A DNA stretch of 55,541 nt from Candidatus Binatia bacterium. Lineage in GTDB: Bacteria > Desulfobacterota > Binatia > Bin18. The stretch is taken from positions 1 to 55,541 of the forward strand of contig JAJDTY010000063.1 in the NCBI GenBank assembly GCA_022826945.1, in the 5' to 3' direction. The notes beneath the pieces are model-generated. The model saw only the letters and a program-made list of their open reading frames with translations. It was not told the DNA's origin and made no database searches. The position numbers and the translations under genes are program-made. Shown here one piece after another: positions 7,980 to 15,102 of the stretch (position 1 is the stretch's first letter; each line of letters opens with the position of its first letter).

Positions 7980-8813
7980 GTGACATTTTCCAGCGCGCTT
8001 ATGGCCGACACTCGATCATCTCCCCCTGTTCTCCAACACAAAGCCTATGACCGGCCATCGCAATTTGTCCCGGAAAATCTGTTGCGTGAAGCGCGGCGTC
8101 AAATGGACCTGCCAGAAGGTCAGGTGCCGAGGATCTGCGTGCTTGACCCGGACGGGGATATTGTCGCCAGTCTGCTGGGTCGTGGCGCGGCGCACGAACA
8201 CGACACTTGGGCCTGTTACCACACGACATTACATCGGTTTACGCTCAGCGGGATTGAGTTCGGCATTATCCGGCATGTGGTGGGTGCGCCGTTTGCCGTT
8301 TTGGTAGCCGAGGAATTATTTGCCTCTGGCTGTCAGTTGCTCATCCACGTCACATCCTCCGGGCAGATTGTCCACAAAGAAGAGCCGCCGTTTTTCATCC
8401 TGGTCGAAAAAGCTCTGCGCGACGAAGGCACAAGCTATCATTACCTGCCGCCGTCGGATTTCTCATTCTTGAAGCCAGACCTGTTAGATTTGTTTACCCG
8501 TACTCTCTCAGACGGAGACCCACCGGTCTATCGTGGAGCAACCTGGACAACCGACGCCCCGTTTCGAGAAACGCAAGAAGCGATTCGGCACGCGGAACGG
8601 CGTGGGATTCTTGCCGTCGAAATGGAGGCCGCCGCCCTGTATGCCTTCGCCCAGGCACGAGACAAGGCGGTCGTGTGTTTCGCCCATGTCACCAATCAGA
8701 TGGGCCAAGTCGAAGGCGATTTTGAAAAGGGCGAGGGGGCAGGCAGTCGCGACGCCTTGCGGCTAATTGCGGCAGCGGCTCAGGCGTGGAGAGCGGCTAA
8801 GAAGGCGCGATGA
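7980..8813 (+). CDS. nucleoside phosphorylase family protein (uridine phosphorylase-like)
   Basis: A 277-residue protein of the PNP/UDP phosphorylase superfamily. Visible features are FGIIRHVVGAPFAVLVAEELFASGC in the core, the ITSSGQI-type phosphate/ribose segment (LLIHVTSSGQI), and the substrate-binding EMEAAALYAFA motif, whose Glu-Met-Glu binds ribose in the family. Base specificity cannot be read. Starts: GTG at 7980 or ATG at 8001; neither has a strong ribosome binding site, and the gene follows metW by 8 bases, so coupled translation is possible. A role in recycling methylthioadenosine or adenosylhomocysteine beside the methionine genes would make sense but is speculation. Confidence 0.75.
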   Translation: MTFSSALMADTRSSPPVLQHKAYDRPSQFVPENLLREARRQMDLPEGQVPRICVLDPDGDIVASLLGRGAAHEHDTWACYHTTLHRFTLSGIEFGIIRHVVGAPFAVLVAEELFASGCQLLIHVTSSGQIVHKEEPPFFILVEKALRDEGTSYHYLPPSDFSFLKPDLLDLFTRTLSDGDPPVYRGATWTTDAPFRETQEAIRHAERRGILAVEMEAAALYAFAQARDKAVVCFAHVTNQMGQVEGDFEKGEGAGSRDALRLIAAAAQAWRAAKKAR

Positions 8814-8873
8814 TTCCGGTTCCCTATGTGCCCCTTTCGGACTGATAGCGAACCCGCCGGCCCTGAGCTAAAG

Positions 8874-8891
8874 TAGTCTGAATTCAGACTA
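8874..8891. promoter_or_regulatory. 18-bp perfect palindrome, likely TA operator
   Basis: TAGTCTGAA at 8874-8882 is followed directly by its reverse complement TTCAGACTA at 8883-8891. It ends 12 bases before the antitoxin start codon. Phd/YefM antitoxins repress their own promoters by binding palindromes in this position. Confidence 0.7.
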
Positions 8892-8903
8892 TCAGGGGTC
8901 TAG

Positions 8904-9209
8904 ATGCGTATCCTGCCGTTAGCTGAAGTCAAGGCAAAGCTGAGTCAACTCGTGGCCGATGTTGCGACTACCGACGAAGCGGTGACGATCACCAAAAACG
9001 GGCAGGCGACCGCCGTCCTTGTGAGCTACGAGGAGTTTGAGAGCTGGCAGGAGACGCTTGCTGTTTTGTCGGACCAGGAGTTGGTCCAAGAGATTCACGC
9101 CGGAATGCAGCAACTGAAACAGGGCCGCGGTAAGCCGTTGACGGATACCGAACTCGACCATCTCTTTTCTGATGAACCCTCGCGTGCGCCGGGTCCGACT
9201 CCCGCGTAA
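8904..9209 (+). CDS. type II antitoxin, Phd/YefM family
   Basis: A 101-residue protein whose first 55 residues show the Phd/YefM fold: MRILPLAEVKAKLSQLV, then EAVTITKNGQATAVLVSYEEFE. The rest would be the flexible toxin-neutralising tail. It would bind and inhibit the downstream RelE/ParE-like toxin and repress the operon at the palindrome just upstream. AGGGG lies before the ATG. Its 3' end overlaps the toxin gene by 38 bases. Confidence 0.9.
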   Translation: MRILPLAEVKAKLSQLVADVATTDEAVTITKNGQATAVLVSYEEFESWQETLAVLSDQELVQEIHAGMQQLKQGRGKPLTDTELDHLFSDEPSRAPGPTPA

Positions 9210-9468
9210 AGTCCAAGCGGCCATCCGGGCCATGCACCCGGCACTCAAGCAGCGTATTCGGGGAGCGTTGGACACCCTCCGGGAGCATCCGTCAGCAGGA
9301 AAGCCGTTACGGTGTGAACTCGCCGGGTGGTGGAGTTCTCGGGTTGGACGCGTTCGGATTATCTATCGGACAACCCGAACGGTTCTCGAAGTGAGTGCCA
9401 TCGGCTCACGGACGAGTATCTATCAGGATACGGCCCACCGCCTGGCAAGGGCATTGCGGCAACGCTAA
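9172..9468 (+). CDS. type II toxin, RelE/ParE family
   Basis: A 98-residue basic protein with the RelE/ParE pattern: LPRKVQAAIRAMHPALKQRIRGALDTLREHPSAGKPL, then RVGRVRIIYRTTRTVLEVSAIGSRTSIY. RelE members cleave mRNA on the ribosome; ParE members poison gyrase. The retained Arg-Tyr segment (RVRIIYR) is common to both, so the target is open. There is no ribosome binding site before the ATG at 9172, so expression probably depends on coupling to the antitoxin. Confidence 0.88.
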   Translation: MNPRVRRVRLPRKVQAAIRAMHPALKQRIRGALDTLREHPSAGKPLRCELAGWWSSRVGRVRIIYRTTRTVLEVSAIGSRTSIYQDTAHRLARALRQR

Positions 9469-9554
9469 GCCGTTTCCAGTTTCCCAGGATCAATGAGGAT
9501 AGTGGTCCATGACATCCTGAAAAGCCGGCCTGCGCCGGATACACATACCTAAGC

Positions 9555-10232
9555 ATGATGCCCAAAGCGTCCAGCGATTATCTGCCGGCCCTACGTTTCT
9601 CCGTGCTGACACCATTCTACGATCCACTTGTTGCCCTGACGCTGCGGGAGCGGACGTTCAAACATGAACTGAGACGACAGGCAGATGTCGAACCGGGCCA
9701 TGCTGTGCTCGATGTCGGCTGTGGCACAGGAACCCTGGCCATATGGATGAAGCAGGCGTGCCCGGCGATTGCCATGACCGGCATCGATGCTGACCCAGCC
9801 ATGTTGGTACGAGCGAAGGGAAAGGCCGAGAGGATTGGAGTAGACATTGCTTTCGAGCAGGGGCTTTCCTCTCACTTACCCCATGCCGACAGAACGTTTG
9901 ACCGGATCGTTTCGAGCCTGTTTTTTCACCATCTCGCCCGCGTTGAGACGGAAAAAACTATTGCCGAAATGTTCCGGGTGTTGAAACCGGGCGGCCTGTT
10001 GTGTGTCGCGGACTGGGGAAAACCCACCAACGTCCTGATGCGCTTGCTGTTCTGGCCGGTCCAACTTTTTGATGGTTTTTCGCGCACCCAGGACAATGTG
10101 GCGGGCCTCCTGCCCCAACTCTTTCGACAGGGCGGGTTTACCGAGGTGGCCGTTCAGGGATCACTAGCGACAGTGCATGGCAGCCTCGCATTCTATCGTG
10201 CGGCCAAGTTAAGCGCGGACGGAGACGGGTAG
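9555..10232 (+). CDS. class I SAM-dependent methyltransferase (UbiE-like)
   Basis: A 225-residue soluble methyltransferase. Motif I is VLDVGCGTGTLAIWM, the acidic ribose-binding residue is in MTGIDADPAML, motif II is in FDRIVSSLFFHHL and the post-motif is VLKPGGLLCVADWGKP. The substrate is unknown; the layout resembles UbiE/COQ5-like small-molecule methylases. Two adjacent ATG codons start the frame and I see no strong ribosome binding site. It stands alone between two toxin-antitoxin pairs. Confidence 0.85.
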   Translation: MMPKASSDYLPALRFSVLTPFYDPLVALTLRERTFKHELRRQADVEPGHAVLDVGCGTGTLAIWMKQACPAIAMTGIDADPAMLVRAKGKAERIGVDIAFEQGLSSHLPHADRTFDRIVSSLFFHHLARVETEKTIAEMFRVLKPGGLLCVADWGKPTNVLMRLLFWPVQLFDGFSRTQDNVAGLLPQLFRQGGFTEVAVQGSLATVHGSLAFYRAAKLSADGDG

Positions 10233-10274
10233 GGCTGGGAAACTGTCATTATACCTCTTCCCCTGTCGGTGGGC

Positions 10275-10622
10275 TTACCACAGCGACAACGCAGCTTTGA
10301 GGCCGGCGTCTATCGTGTCCATAACGTCCGTTGGTAGCGTACCGATATGACGCGACAACTTCGTCCGGTCAAGCGTCGTGACTTGATGGCATAACGCGAT
10401 ACCGTCCTTACTCAACCCCGCAGCGCCTTTGGGCAGGGCAACGGCTGTCGGACCGCGCTGCCGCTGCGAAGGAGAGGTTGAGAGCGGCACGATAATGACG
10501 GAACGCCAGCCGCGTACCTGATTGAATCCATCATGGGACACGATGACAACGGGCCGGCGACCGCTCTGCTCCGAGCCGGAGCGAGGCGTTAAATGTGCCC
10601 AGTAGACCTCACCACGTTTCAC
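10275..10622 (-). CDS. PemK/MazF-type endoribonuclease toxin
   Basis: A 115-residue protein with MazF features: MKRGEVYWAHLTPRSGSEQSGRRPVVIVSHD at the start, VIIVPLSTS in the middle, and the SKDGIALCHQVTTLDRTKL segment that forms the dimer and active-site region. MazF toxins cut RNA at short specific sequences. It overlaps the upstream antitoxin by four bases (ATGA), a classic coupled pair. Confidence 0.92.
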   Translation of the reverse strand: MKRGEVYWAHLTPRSGSEQSGRRPVVIVSHDGFNQVRGWRSVIIVPLSTSPSQRQRGPTAVALPKGAAGLSKDGIALCHQVTTLDRTKLSRHIGTLPTDVMDTIDAGLKAALSLW

Positions 10623-10888
10623 CCCTCGCCTCGTTCACCATCAAGAAGATGTTCGACCGCGGCTTTTTCCATATCCGCATCCAGGTCGTTGGAAGTACCG
10701 GCAACCGCCTGGGCGTAGTGGGCGATAGCGTGATGCAACGCCGCTCTTTCTCGTTCCTCAAGCCATGTTTCAATAGCTTCCCGGACCAGGACGGTTGCGG
10801 GCCGCCCGGAGCGTTTTGCTTCTGCTTTGAGACGAGTATGAATGTCGGTCGAAAGGGGAACGTGCATATTGTGGAACGATGTTGACAT
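10619..10888 (-). CDS. ribbon-helix-helix antitoxin of the MazF pair
   Basis: An 89-residue protein. The N-terminal MHVPLSTDIHTRLKAEAKRSGRPATVLVREAIETWLEE is a ribbon-helix-helix (CopG-like) DNA-binding domain; the acidic C-terminal tail would block the toxin. The start chosen is ATG at 10888. A predicted -10 box ends at 10894, so the message may begin almost at this ATG (leaderless); an internal ATG at codon 8 is the alternative. The palindrome upstream is its likely operator. Confidence 0.85.
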   Translation of the reverse strand: MSTSFHNMHVPLSTDIHTRLKAEAKRSGRPATVLVREAIETWLEERERAALHHAIAHYAQAVAGTSNDLDADMEKAAVEHLLDGERGEG

Positions 10889-10893
10889 GACAT

Positions 10894-10916
10894 ATACTAT
10901 GCCATGAATTTATGGC
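10894..10916 (-). promoter_or_regulatory. TA operator palindrome and -10 box
   Basis: GCCATGAA at 10901-10908 faces TTTATGGC at 10909-10916, an 8-bp inverted repeat with one mismatch. On the minus strand it lies just upstream of TAGTAT (10899-10894), a -10-like hexamer, so a bound antitoxin would cover the promoter spacer. Confidence 0.55.
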
Positions 10917-11013
10917 TTTCACAAGAAAACTCTCAACTGCATAACCGGATACGAAGTCAACGTCTGGCTGTAAAGGTCAGGCGAATCCGACCGTTTTTCG
11001 AGGAGCATTCGTT

Positions 11014-12138
11014 ATGGGAATGTGGATGCGCTTTTGGCCCTTTCTCGCGGTCTTTTCCATAATGGTAACCTGGGAATTTCTCTCTCCGCGCCGCATTCTT
11101 GCTCAAAGAAGAGAGGAACGCTGGCCTACGAACTTGGGGCTGACTCTGCTCAATGTGGTTTTGGTATGGGCTCTGGTCGGTGCCGCGGCATATATGGCGG
11201 CCACTTTTGCGGCAGAACAACAGATTGGACTGCTGCATTGGCTGTCAGCGCCTTTCTGGTTCGCCGTCCCGGTCACCATCCTTGTCCTCGACTTCGCCCT
11301 CTACATCCAGCACCGCCTCTTCCACATCTTCTCTCTTCTGTGGCGTCTGCATCAGGTCCATCATGCTGATCTTGGAGTCGACGCCACGACTGGCCTCCGT
11401 TTTCATCCTCTCGAGGTTTTGCTCTCTCTCGCCTACAAAGCGGTTGTCATTATTGCGCTGGGAGCACCCGCTTGGGCCGCCGTCGCCTTTGAGATCATCC
11501 TGAACGCGACTTCTGTTTTTAACCACAGTAATGTCAGTCTTCCTGAAAGACTTGACCGGCGTCTACGTTGGTTCCTGGTGACGCCAGACATGCATCGGAT
11601 TCATCATTCCACACGAGCGATGGAAACCAATGCAAACTTCGGCTTTTCTGTTCCATGGTGGGATCGGCTGTGCGGAACCTACCGGGCCGAGCCGGCTTTA
11701 GGGCAACTGGGCCTTGAGATTGGATTGTCATACTACCGAGATTCGTTTCACCTCGGGCAGTTATTGCTCCTCCCCTTTCAGGCTCGTATTCCCCTGGAGA
11801 AAACGTGGAAAGAAATCTCCCCTCTCCAGCTCAGCGAAATGCTGGGAGAAGAAAATCCACCCTATGTGCTCGACGTACGAGAACCGGACGAATTTACCGG
11901 TGAGCTTGGTCATATCGAAGGGGCTCGCTTGATGCCGGTCTCCGATATAGACAAACGAATGAACGAGCTGGCCCCCAGTCGTTCCCAAACGGTCGTCCTT
12001 GTGTGAAAGACAGAACGTCGCTCAGTCAGAGCGGCGGACTTGTTAGGACAAAACGGCTTCTCCTCTCTCCTGGTTCTGTCCGGCGGCATGCTCGGATGGA
12101 CAGGAGCAGGGCTGCCCGTATCCCATAAAGGAGAATAG
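11014..12138 (+). CDS. candidate selenoprotein: fatty acid hydroxylase/sterol desaturase fused to a Sec-rhodanese
   Basis: The frame runs from ATG 11014 through an in-frame TGA at 12004-12006 to TAG at 12136-12138, 374 residues if the TGA is read. Residues 1-260 are an integral-membrane fatty acid hydroxylase domain with several hydrophobic helices and the di-iron histidine boxes H100/H104, H113/H116/H117 and H194/H197/H198. Residues about 269-368 are a rhodanese domain (PYVLDVREPDEF, then GGMLGWTGAGLPV at the end). The TGA is at codon 331, exactly where the catalytic cysteine belongs (VVLV-x-KTERRS; the family pattern is C-[RK]-[ST]-x-x-R-S). No other stop interrupts the domain, and a bSECIS-like hairpin follows 17 bases later. 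A selenocysteine reading is therefore favoured over a nonsense mutation. Substrate unknown. Confidence 0.8.
12016..12036 (+). promoter_or_regulatory. bSECIS-like hairpin for Sec insertion
   Basis: CGTCGCTC (12016-12023) pairs fully with GAGCGGCG (12029-12036) with one G-U wobble, leaving the five-base loop AGTCA. The loop begins 17 bases after the TGA, inside the 16-37 base window described for bacterial SECIS elements, and contains the expected GU. Confidence 0.7.
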
Positions 12139-12170
12139 GGTCTGTTGAGTCCATGGATTCTTTGAGACCC
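12138..12170 (+). terminator. hairpin at the end of the readthrough frame
   Basis: GGGTCT (12138-12143) pairs with AGACCC (12165-12170), enclosing a second stem GAGTCC/GGATTC. It begins on the last base of the TAG at 12136-12138, which fits that TAG as the true gene end. No U-run follows, so it may protect RNA ends rather than terminate. Confidence 0.4.
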
Positions 12171-12264
12171 AGGAAACCTAACCGCCCCAAAGACGACACT
12201 ACCTGACACGCCCTATCGGAGCATGCTACATACAGCCGGAGGAAAAAACGAAAGGAGAGTATCT

Positions 12265-13206
12265 ATGGCAGAAATACGTGAAATAACCTCCGGCCTGGAA
12301 TTTCCCGAAGGCCCGATTGCCATGGATGACGGCAGCGTCATCCTGACGGAGATCAAGCGCGGCACGCTGACGCGGGTCAAGCCTGATGGGACCAAGGAAG
12401 TTGTGGCCGAAACTGGCGGCGGACCGAACGGCGCGGCAATCGGGCCGGACGGCAAAATCTATGTATGTAATAACGGTGGCTTTGAATGGATGGAAGCCGG
12501 CGGGCTGACCGTGCCGCACGGCATACCCGACAGCTATACCAATGGCTATATCCAACGGGTCGATATGGACACCGGCGCGGCGGAAACGATCTATACCGAG
12601 TGCGACGGCCATAGGCTGTGCGGCCCGAACGATATTGTGTTCGATGCCCAAGGCGGCATGTGGTTCAGCGACTTCGGCAAAATTCGGGATCGTGACCGCG
12701 ACGTATGCGGCCTCTATTTCGCCAAGCCGGACGGCTCGCTCATTAAGGAAGTCGTCTATCCGATCCAAGGGCCGAACGGTATCGGCTTGGCCCCTGGCGA
12801 TGCCACCTTGTATGCGGCCCAGACGTTTGAAGCCCGTGTGTGGGGTTGGAATGTTACCGGTCCGGGCGAGTTGGAACGCGTGGAAGGGGCGGGTGGTCCG
12901 CTCTTGGCCGGTCCGGGCGGTGGCGTCCTGGTGGCCGGTTTGCCGGGCTATCAGCTGCTGGACTCCTTAGCGGTTGAGGCCAACGGCAACGTGTGTGTGG
13001 CGACCATTCTGAATGGCGGTATTACCGTGTTTGCACCGGACGGCTCGTCGGTTGAGCATGTTCCCGTGCCGGGCGACCCGGTAGTAACCAATATCTGTTT
13101 TGGTGGACCGGATCTGAAAACCGCCTATATCACGCTGTCGGGAACGGGCAAGCTGGTGGCCATGGACTGGCCGCGTCCGGGCCTGAAGCTGAATTTCACG
13201 CGCTAG
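12265..13206 (+). CDS. SMP-30/gluconolactonase/LRE family protein
   Basis: A 313-residue six-bladed beta-propeller of the SMP-30 family. Hallmarks: GLEFPEGPIAMDDGSVILTEI at the start (metal-binding Glu), GGGPNGAAIGPDGKIYVCNNGG, the NDIVFDAQGGMWFSDFG segment, and PNGIGLAPGDATLYAAQT. Such enzymes hydrolyse lactones or related esters with a bound divalent metal; the true substrate cannot be read. The start ATG at 12265 has AAGGAG upstream. An upstream in-frame ATG at 12223 lacks a ribosome binding site. Confidence 0.88.
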   Translation: MAEIREITSGLEFPEGPIAMDDGSVILTEIKRGTLTRVKPDGTKEVVAETGGGPNGAAIGPDGKIYVCNNGGFEWMEAGGLTVPHGIPDSYTNGYIQRVDMDTGAAETIYTECDGHRLCGPNDIVFDAQGGMWFSDFGKIRDRDRDVCGLYFAKPDGSLIKEVVYPIQGPNGIGLAPGDATLYAAQTFEARVWGWNVTGPGELERVEGAGGPLLAGPGGGVLVAGLPGYQLLDSLAVEANGNVCVATILNGGITVFAPDGSSVEHVPVPGDPVVTNICFGGPDLKTAYITLSGTGKLVAMDWPRPGLKLNFTR

Positions 13207-13224
13207 GCGTATCATCACTGGGAG

Positions 13225-13243
13225 CGCGGGCATCTTGCCCGCG
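13225..13243. repeat. GCGGGC hairpin repeat
   Basis: CGCGGGCA (13225-13232), loop TCT, TGCCCGCG (13236-13243): a perfect 8-bp stem just after the SMP-30 gene. It is built like the hairpin at 279-295. Confidence 0.5.
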
Positions 13244-13280
13244 GCCCGCTTTCTGATGGGCTGGGTGATGACGAGGAAAG

Positions 13281-13312
13281 CCCACCCCGGCCCTTCGGGC
13301 CACCCCTCCCAA
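13281..13312. repeat. left half of the MITE-like element
   Basis: It has CCCACCCC, a GGCCC-TTC-GGGCC stem and ACCCCTCCCAAG. This is the same architecture as 5997-6025 next to metY. The right half is absent; the IS982-like element begins inside its last ten bases. Confidence 0.55.
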
Positions 13313-13329
13313 GACGTGTGATGCGTATT
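13302..13329 (+). repeat. left terminal inverted repeat of the IS
   Basis: It starts ACCCCTCCC and reads on into AAGACGTGTGATGCGTATT. It pairs with the right end at 14419-14448 with a few mismatches. Confidence 0.7.
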
Positions 13330-13335
13330 GCAGCG

Positions 13336-14349
13336 TCAGCCGACGAAGAGCGTGGCGAAGGCCAAGGCGGGTCGGCCGAAGAGGTGGTTGAGCCAGTGGC
13401 CGAGATTGACGGCAGCGAGCTTGGCCGCCAGGCGCGTCAGCAAGCCCCGGGGGCTGCGGGCGCCTGGAAAGTGCAAGCCAAAGGAGCGGATCAGATGGCC
13501 ATTGATGGTCTCGACGATCTGACACCGGCGGCGGTGCTGGCGGCGAGCCGGGGCCGCAGGCGGGCCCGGATAGTCCTTGGGCGTGGTCAGGGCGGCTCCA
13601 TAGTCGCGCCGCCAATGCTGCTGCCACCACCGGCCCCAGAAGCCGTTATCGGCCAGATACCCCCCGCGCCCAGGGGCCCCGGCCCCCTGCGGCGGCCAGC
13701 GCGGGCCCGTGGGCCCCACATACGGCCGCCCGTTGGGGCGACGGGGCGAGGGCAAGTCGGCTACGTGGAGGGGGGCCGCGTGGGGGTCGGCCCGCCAGCC
13801 CAGCAGCGAGTCGGCGACCCACCGCTCCTCGGTGTTGGCCGGGGCCACGACAAAGCCAGTGACCACGCCCGCAGGCGTGACCGCCACGAGCAGCTTGCAG
13901 CCGTACTACCACTCCTTATCGCTGCCCCCCCGCCCGCTGGCGGCGATCGCCCCAAACAGCCGCTGGCGTTGCCCCCGACAGCGGCGCAACAAGGGCACGG
14001 CCACAGTGTCGATGACCTCATAGGCCGCGCCCGCCGCCCGCAGTGCCCGCGCCACGAGCGGGATCAAGGCCACCAGCACCGCCGCCAAGTCCCGACAGCG
14101 CCGATTATACGCACTCTGGCTCAGGAAGCGCGGGAAATACGCTCGCCAGGGTGCCCGCGCATAGCGCAGAAAGGCCCGCTCCGAGCGGCCCCACCACTGC
14201 GCACACAACGCCAGGGTGAGCACCTCGCTGTCCGACACCACGGGCCGGGGCCCCGGGCGGCCCGACTTCCGAGGCCCCGGGCGCTGCTGGTACAGGTCGT
14301 CCACGATGGTATACAAAGCAACCAGGAACGTGTCGAGATCGATGGCCAT
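13336..14349 (-). pseudogene. IS982-type transposase with an internal amber stop
   Basis: The reading frame from ATG 14349 to TGA 13336-13338 would give 337 residues. It is broken once by TAG at 13906-13908, with the same frame continuing on both sides (..GSDKEW, stop, YGCKLLVAVTP..). The N-terminal part has the IS982 pattern DSEVLTLALCAQWWG, RYARAPWRAYFP and SQSAYNRRCRDL; the C-terminal part has VETINGHLIRSFGLHF, expected near the third catalytic acid. Either a single-mutation pseudogene or, less likely, a suppressed stop. The opposite strand shows a long open frame that is only the mirror of GC-rich codon use. Confidence 0.8.
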
Positions 14350-14418
14350 GGCTCACCTCCTGTGGTGGGGAATGTGAGCTTAGGCTATCCTCGACACGCT
14401 CCCTATAAAGTCCCCCCT

Positions 14419-14448
14419 AATAGGCAGCACACGTCTCGGGAGGGGGGT
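14419..14448 (-). repeat. right terminal inverted repeat of the IS
   Basis: Read on the minus strand it begins ACCCCCCTCCC and continues GAGACGTGTGCTGCCTATT. It lies about 70 bases upstream of the transposase start codon. Confidence 0.7.
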
Positions 14449-14453
14449 TTTCT

Positions 14454-14470
14454 CGCTCCCGGTGGGAGCG
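14454..14470. terminator. hairpin between IS and molybdopterin-domain gene
   Basis: CGCTCCC (14454-14460), loop GGT, GGGAGCG (14464-14470): a 7-bp perfect stem 10 bases beyond the end of the minus-strand gene at 14480. There is no T-run on either side, so termination is uncertain. Confidence 0.3.
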
Positions 14471-14479
14471 GGAGAGAAC

Positions 14480-14959
14480 TCAGTCCAGATGCTCGTGGCC
14501 GGGCTTTTGATGATGTTCCTCGTGCGCCTGCGGACCGATCGGTCGGACATCCCGACCTTTCTCGTGACTGAGGCAGATGCGGCCCAGAAATTTGACATTG
14601 GCGCAGGCGTCAATCTCGTCCACATGACACTCCGCAACGTTCGGAATAAAAAAGCGATACGGCCCGCCTTTGTTATCCGGTAGGGCCGTATCGTTGAAAC
14701 GATAGGCAATAATGCCCTCTTGTACGGCTTCCAGCGGTACGCTGGCGGAGAATTTTCCGTCGGTGGACTCCAGGGTGATATAGCGGACGGTTTCTTCTGG
14801 CCCGACCTGCTCCAATACCGTTTGCAGGCGGACGGCGCTGCCTTCCCGGCCGGGAATAAGCTGGCTCACGTCCTCAATCTGATCCGCGAGTGCCCGTAGC
14901 TCGGTAAAACCAAAGGCTTGGGGTGACCGGACTTCGCCTTCAACGTGTAACTGTGTCAT
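14480..14959 (-). CDS. small molybdopterin-binding (sulfite oxidase-like) domain protein
   Basis: A 159-residue protein covering only the core of the oxidoreductase molybdopterin-binding domain: LHVEGEVRSPQAFGFTELRAL, GREGSAVRLQTVLEQVG, YITLESTDGKFSASVPLEAV and a C-terminal half with cysteines (AECHVDEIDAC, GRICLSHE). Full YedY or sulfite oxidase proteins are about twice as long, and no signal peptide is present, so it would be cytosolic. The tail is histidine-rich (HEEHHQKPGHEHLD). Whether it binds a molybdenum cofactor is unclear. It is divergent from xthA. Confidence 0.65.
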   Translation of the reverse strand: MTQLHVEGEVRSPQAFGFTELRALADQIEDVSQLIPGREGSAVRLQTVLEQVGPEETVRYITLESTDGKFSASVPLEAVQEGIIAYRFNDTALPDNKGGPYRFFIPNVAECHVDEIDACANVKFLGRICLSHEKGRDVRPIGPQAHEEHHQKPGHEHLD

Positions 14960-15102
14960 ATCTTCTCCTCCGACTCACAAGAGATACGGCCCGTACTATA
15001 CCGTGCTCAAAGGAGATTGTCTTGTAGGGGAGAGCGGGTTGTTGACCGCCTACCGTCGGTGGGGCAGGGTAGCATTCAAGCTGCGTGGGGAGGAACACGG
15101 CG

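Larger units (their letters stand above)
13302..14448 (-). mobile_element. IS982-like insertion sequence, probably inactive
   Basis: About 1.15 kb bounded by imperfect inverted repeats. The left end 13302-13329 and right end 14419-14448 share TCCC-R-AGACGTGTG-M-TGC-S-TATT when one is reverse-complemented. The interior holds one broken transposase gene. It is visibly more GC-rich than its neighbours (long runs of GGCCCC and CGGGCC), a sign of separate origin. The left end overlaps a dispersed palindromic repeat. Confidence 0.75.

Noticed and set aside
12004..12006. The TGA as an ordinary nonsense mutation
   Set aside because: It falls precisely on the catalytic Cys codon, the downstream frame is clean to the end of the domain, and a bSECIS-like hairpin is present. 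A pseudogene remains possible but is the weaker reading.
13906..13908. The TAG in the transposase as programmed recoding (suppression or pyrrolysine)
   Set aside because: A single stop in a GC-rich IS with no nearby signal is best explained by inactivation.
13318..14571. Long plus-strand open frame (417 codons) through the IS
   Set aside because: It is antisense to the transposase, is Pro/Arg-rich from GC-skewed codons, and matches no family.
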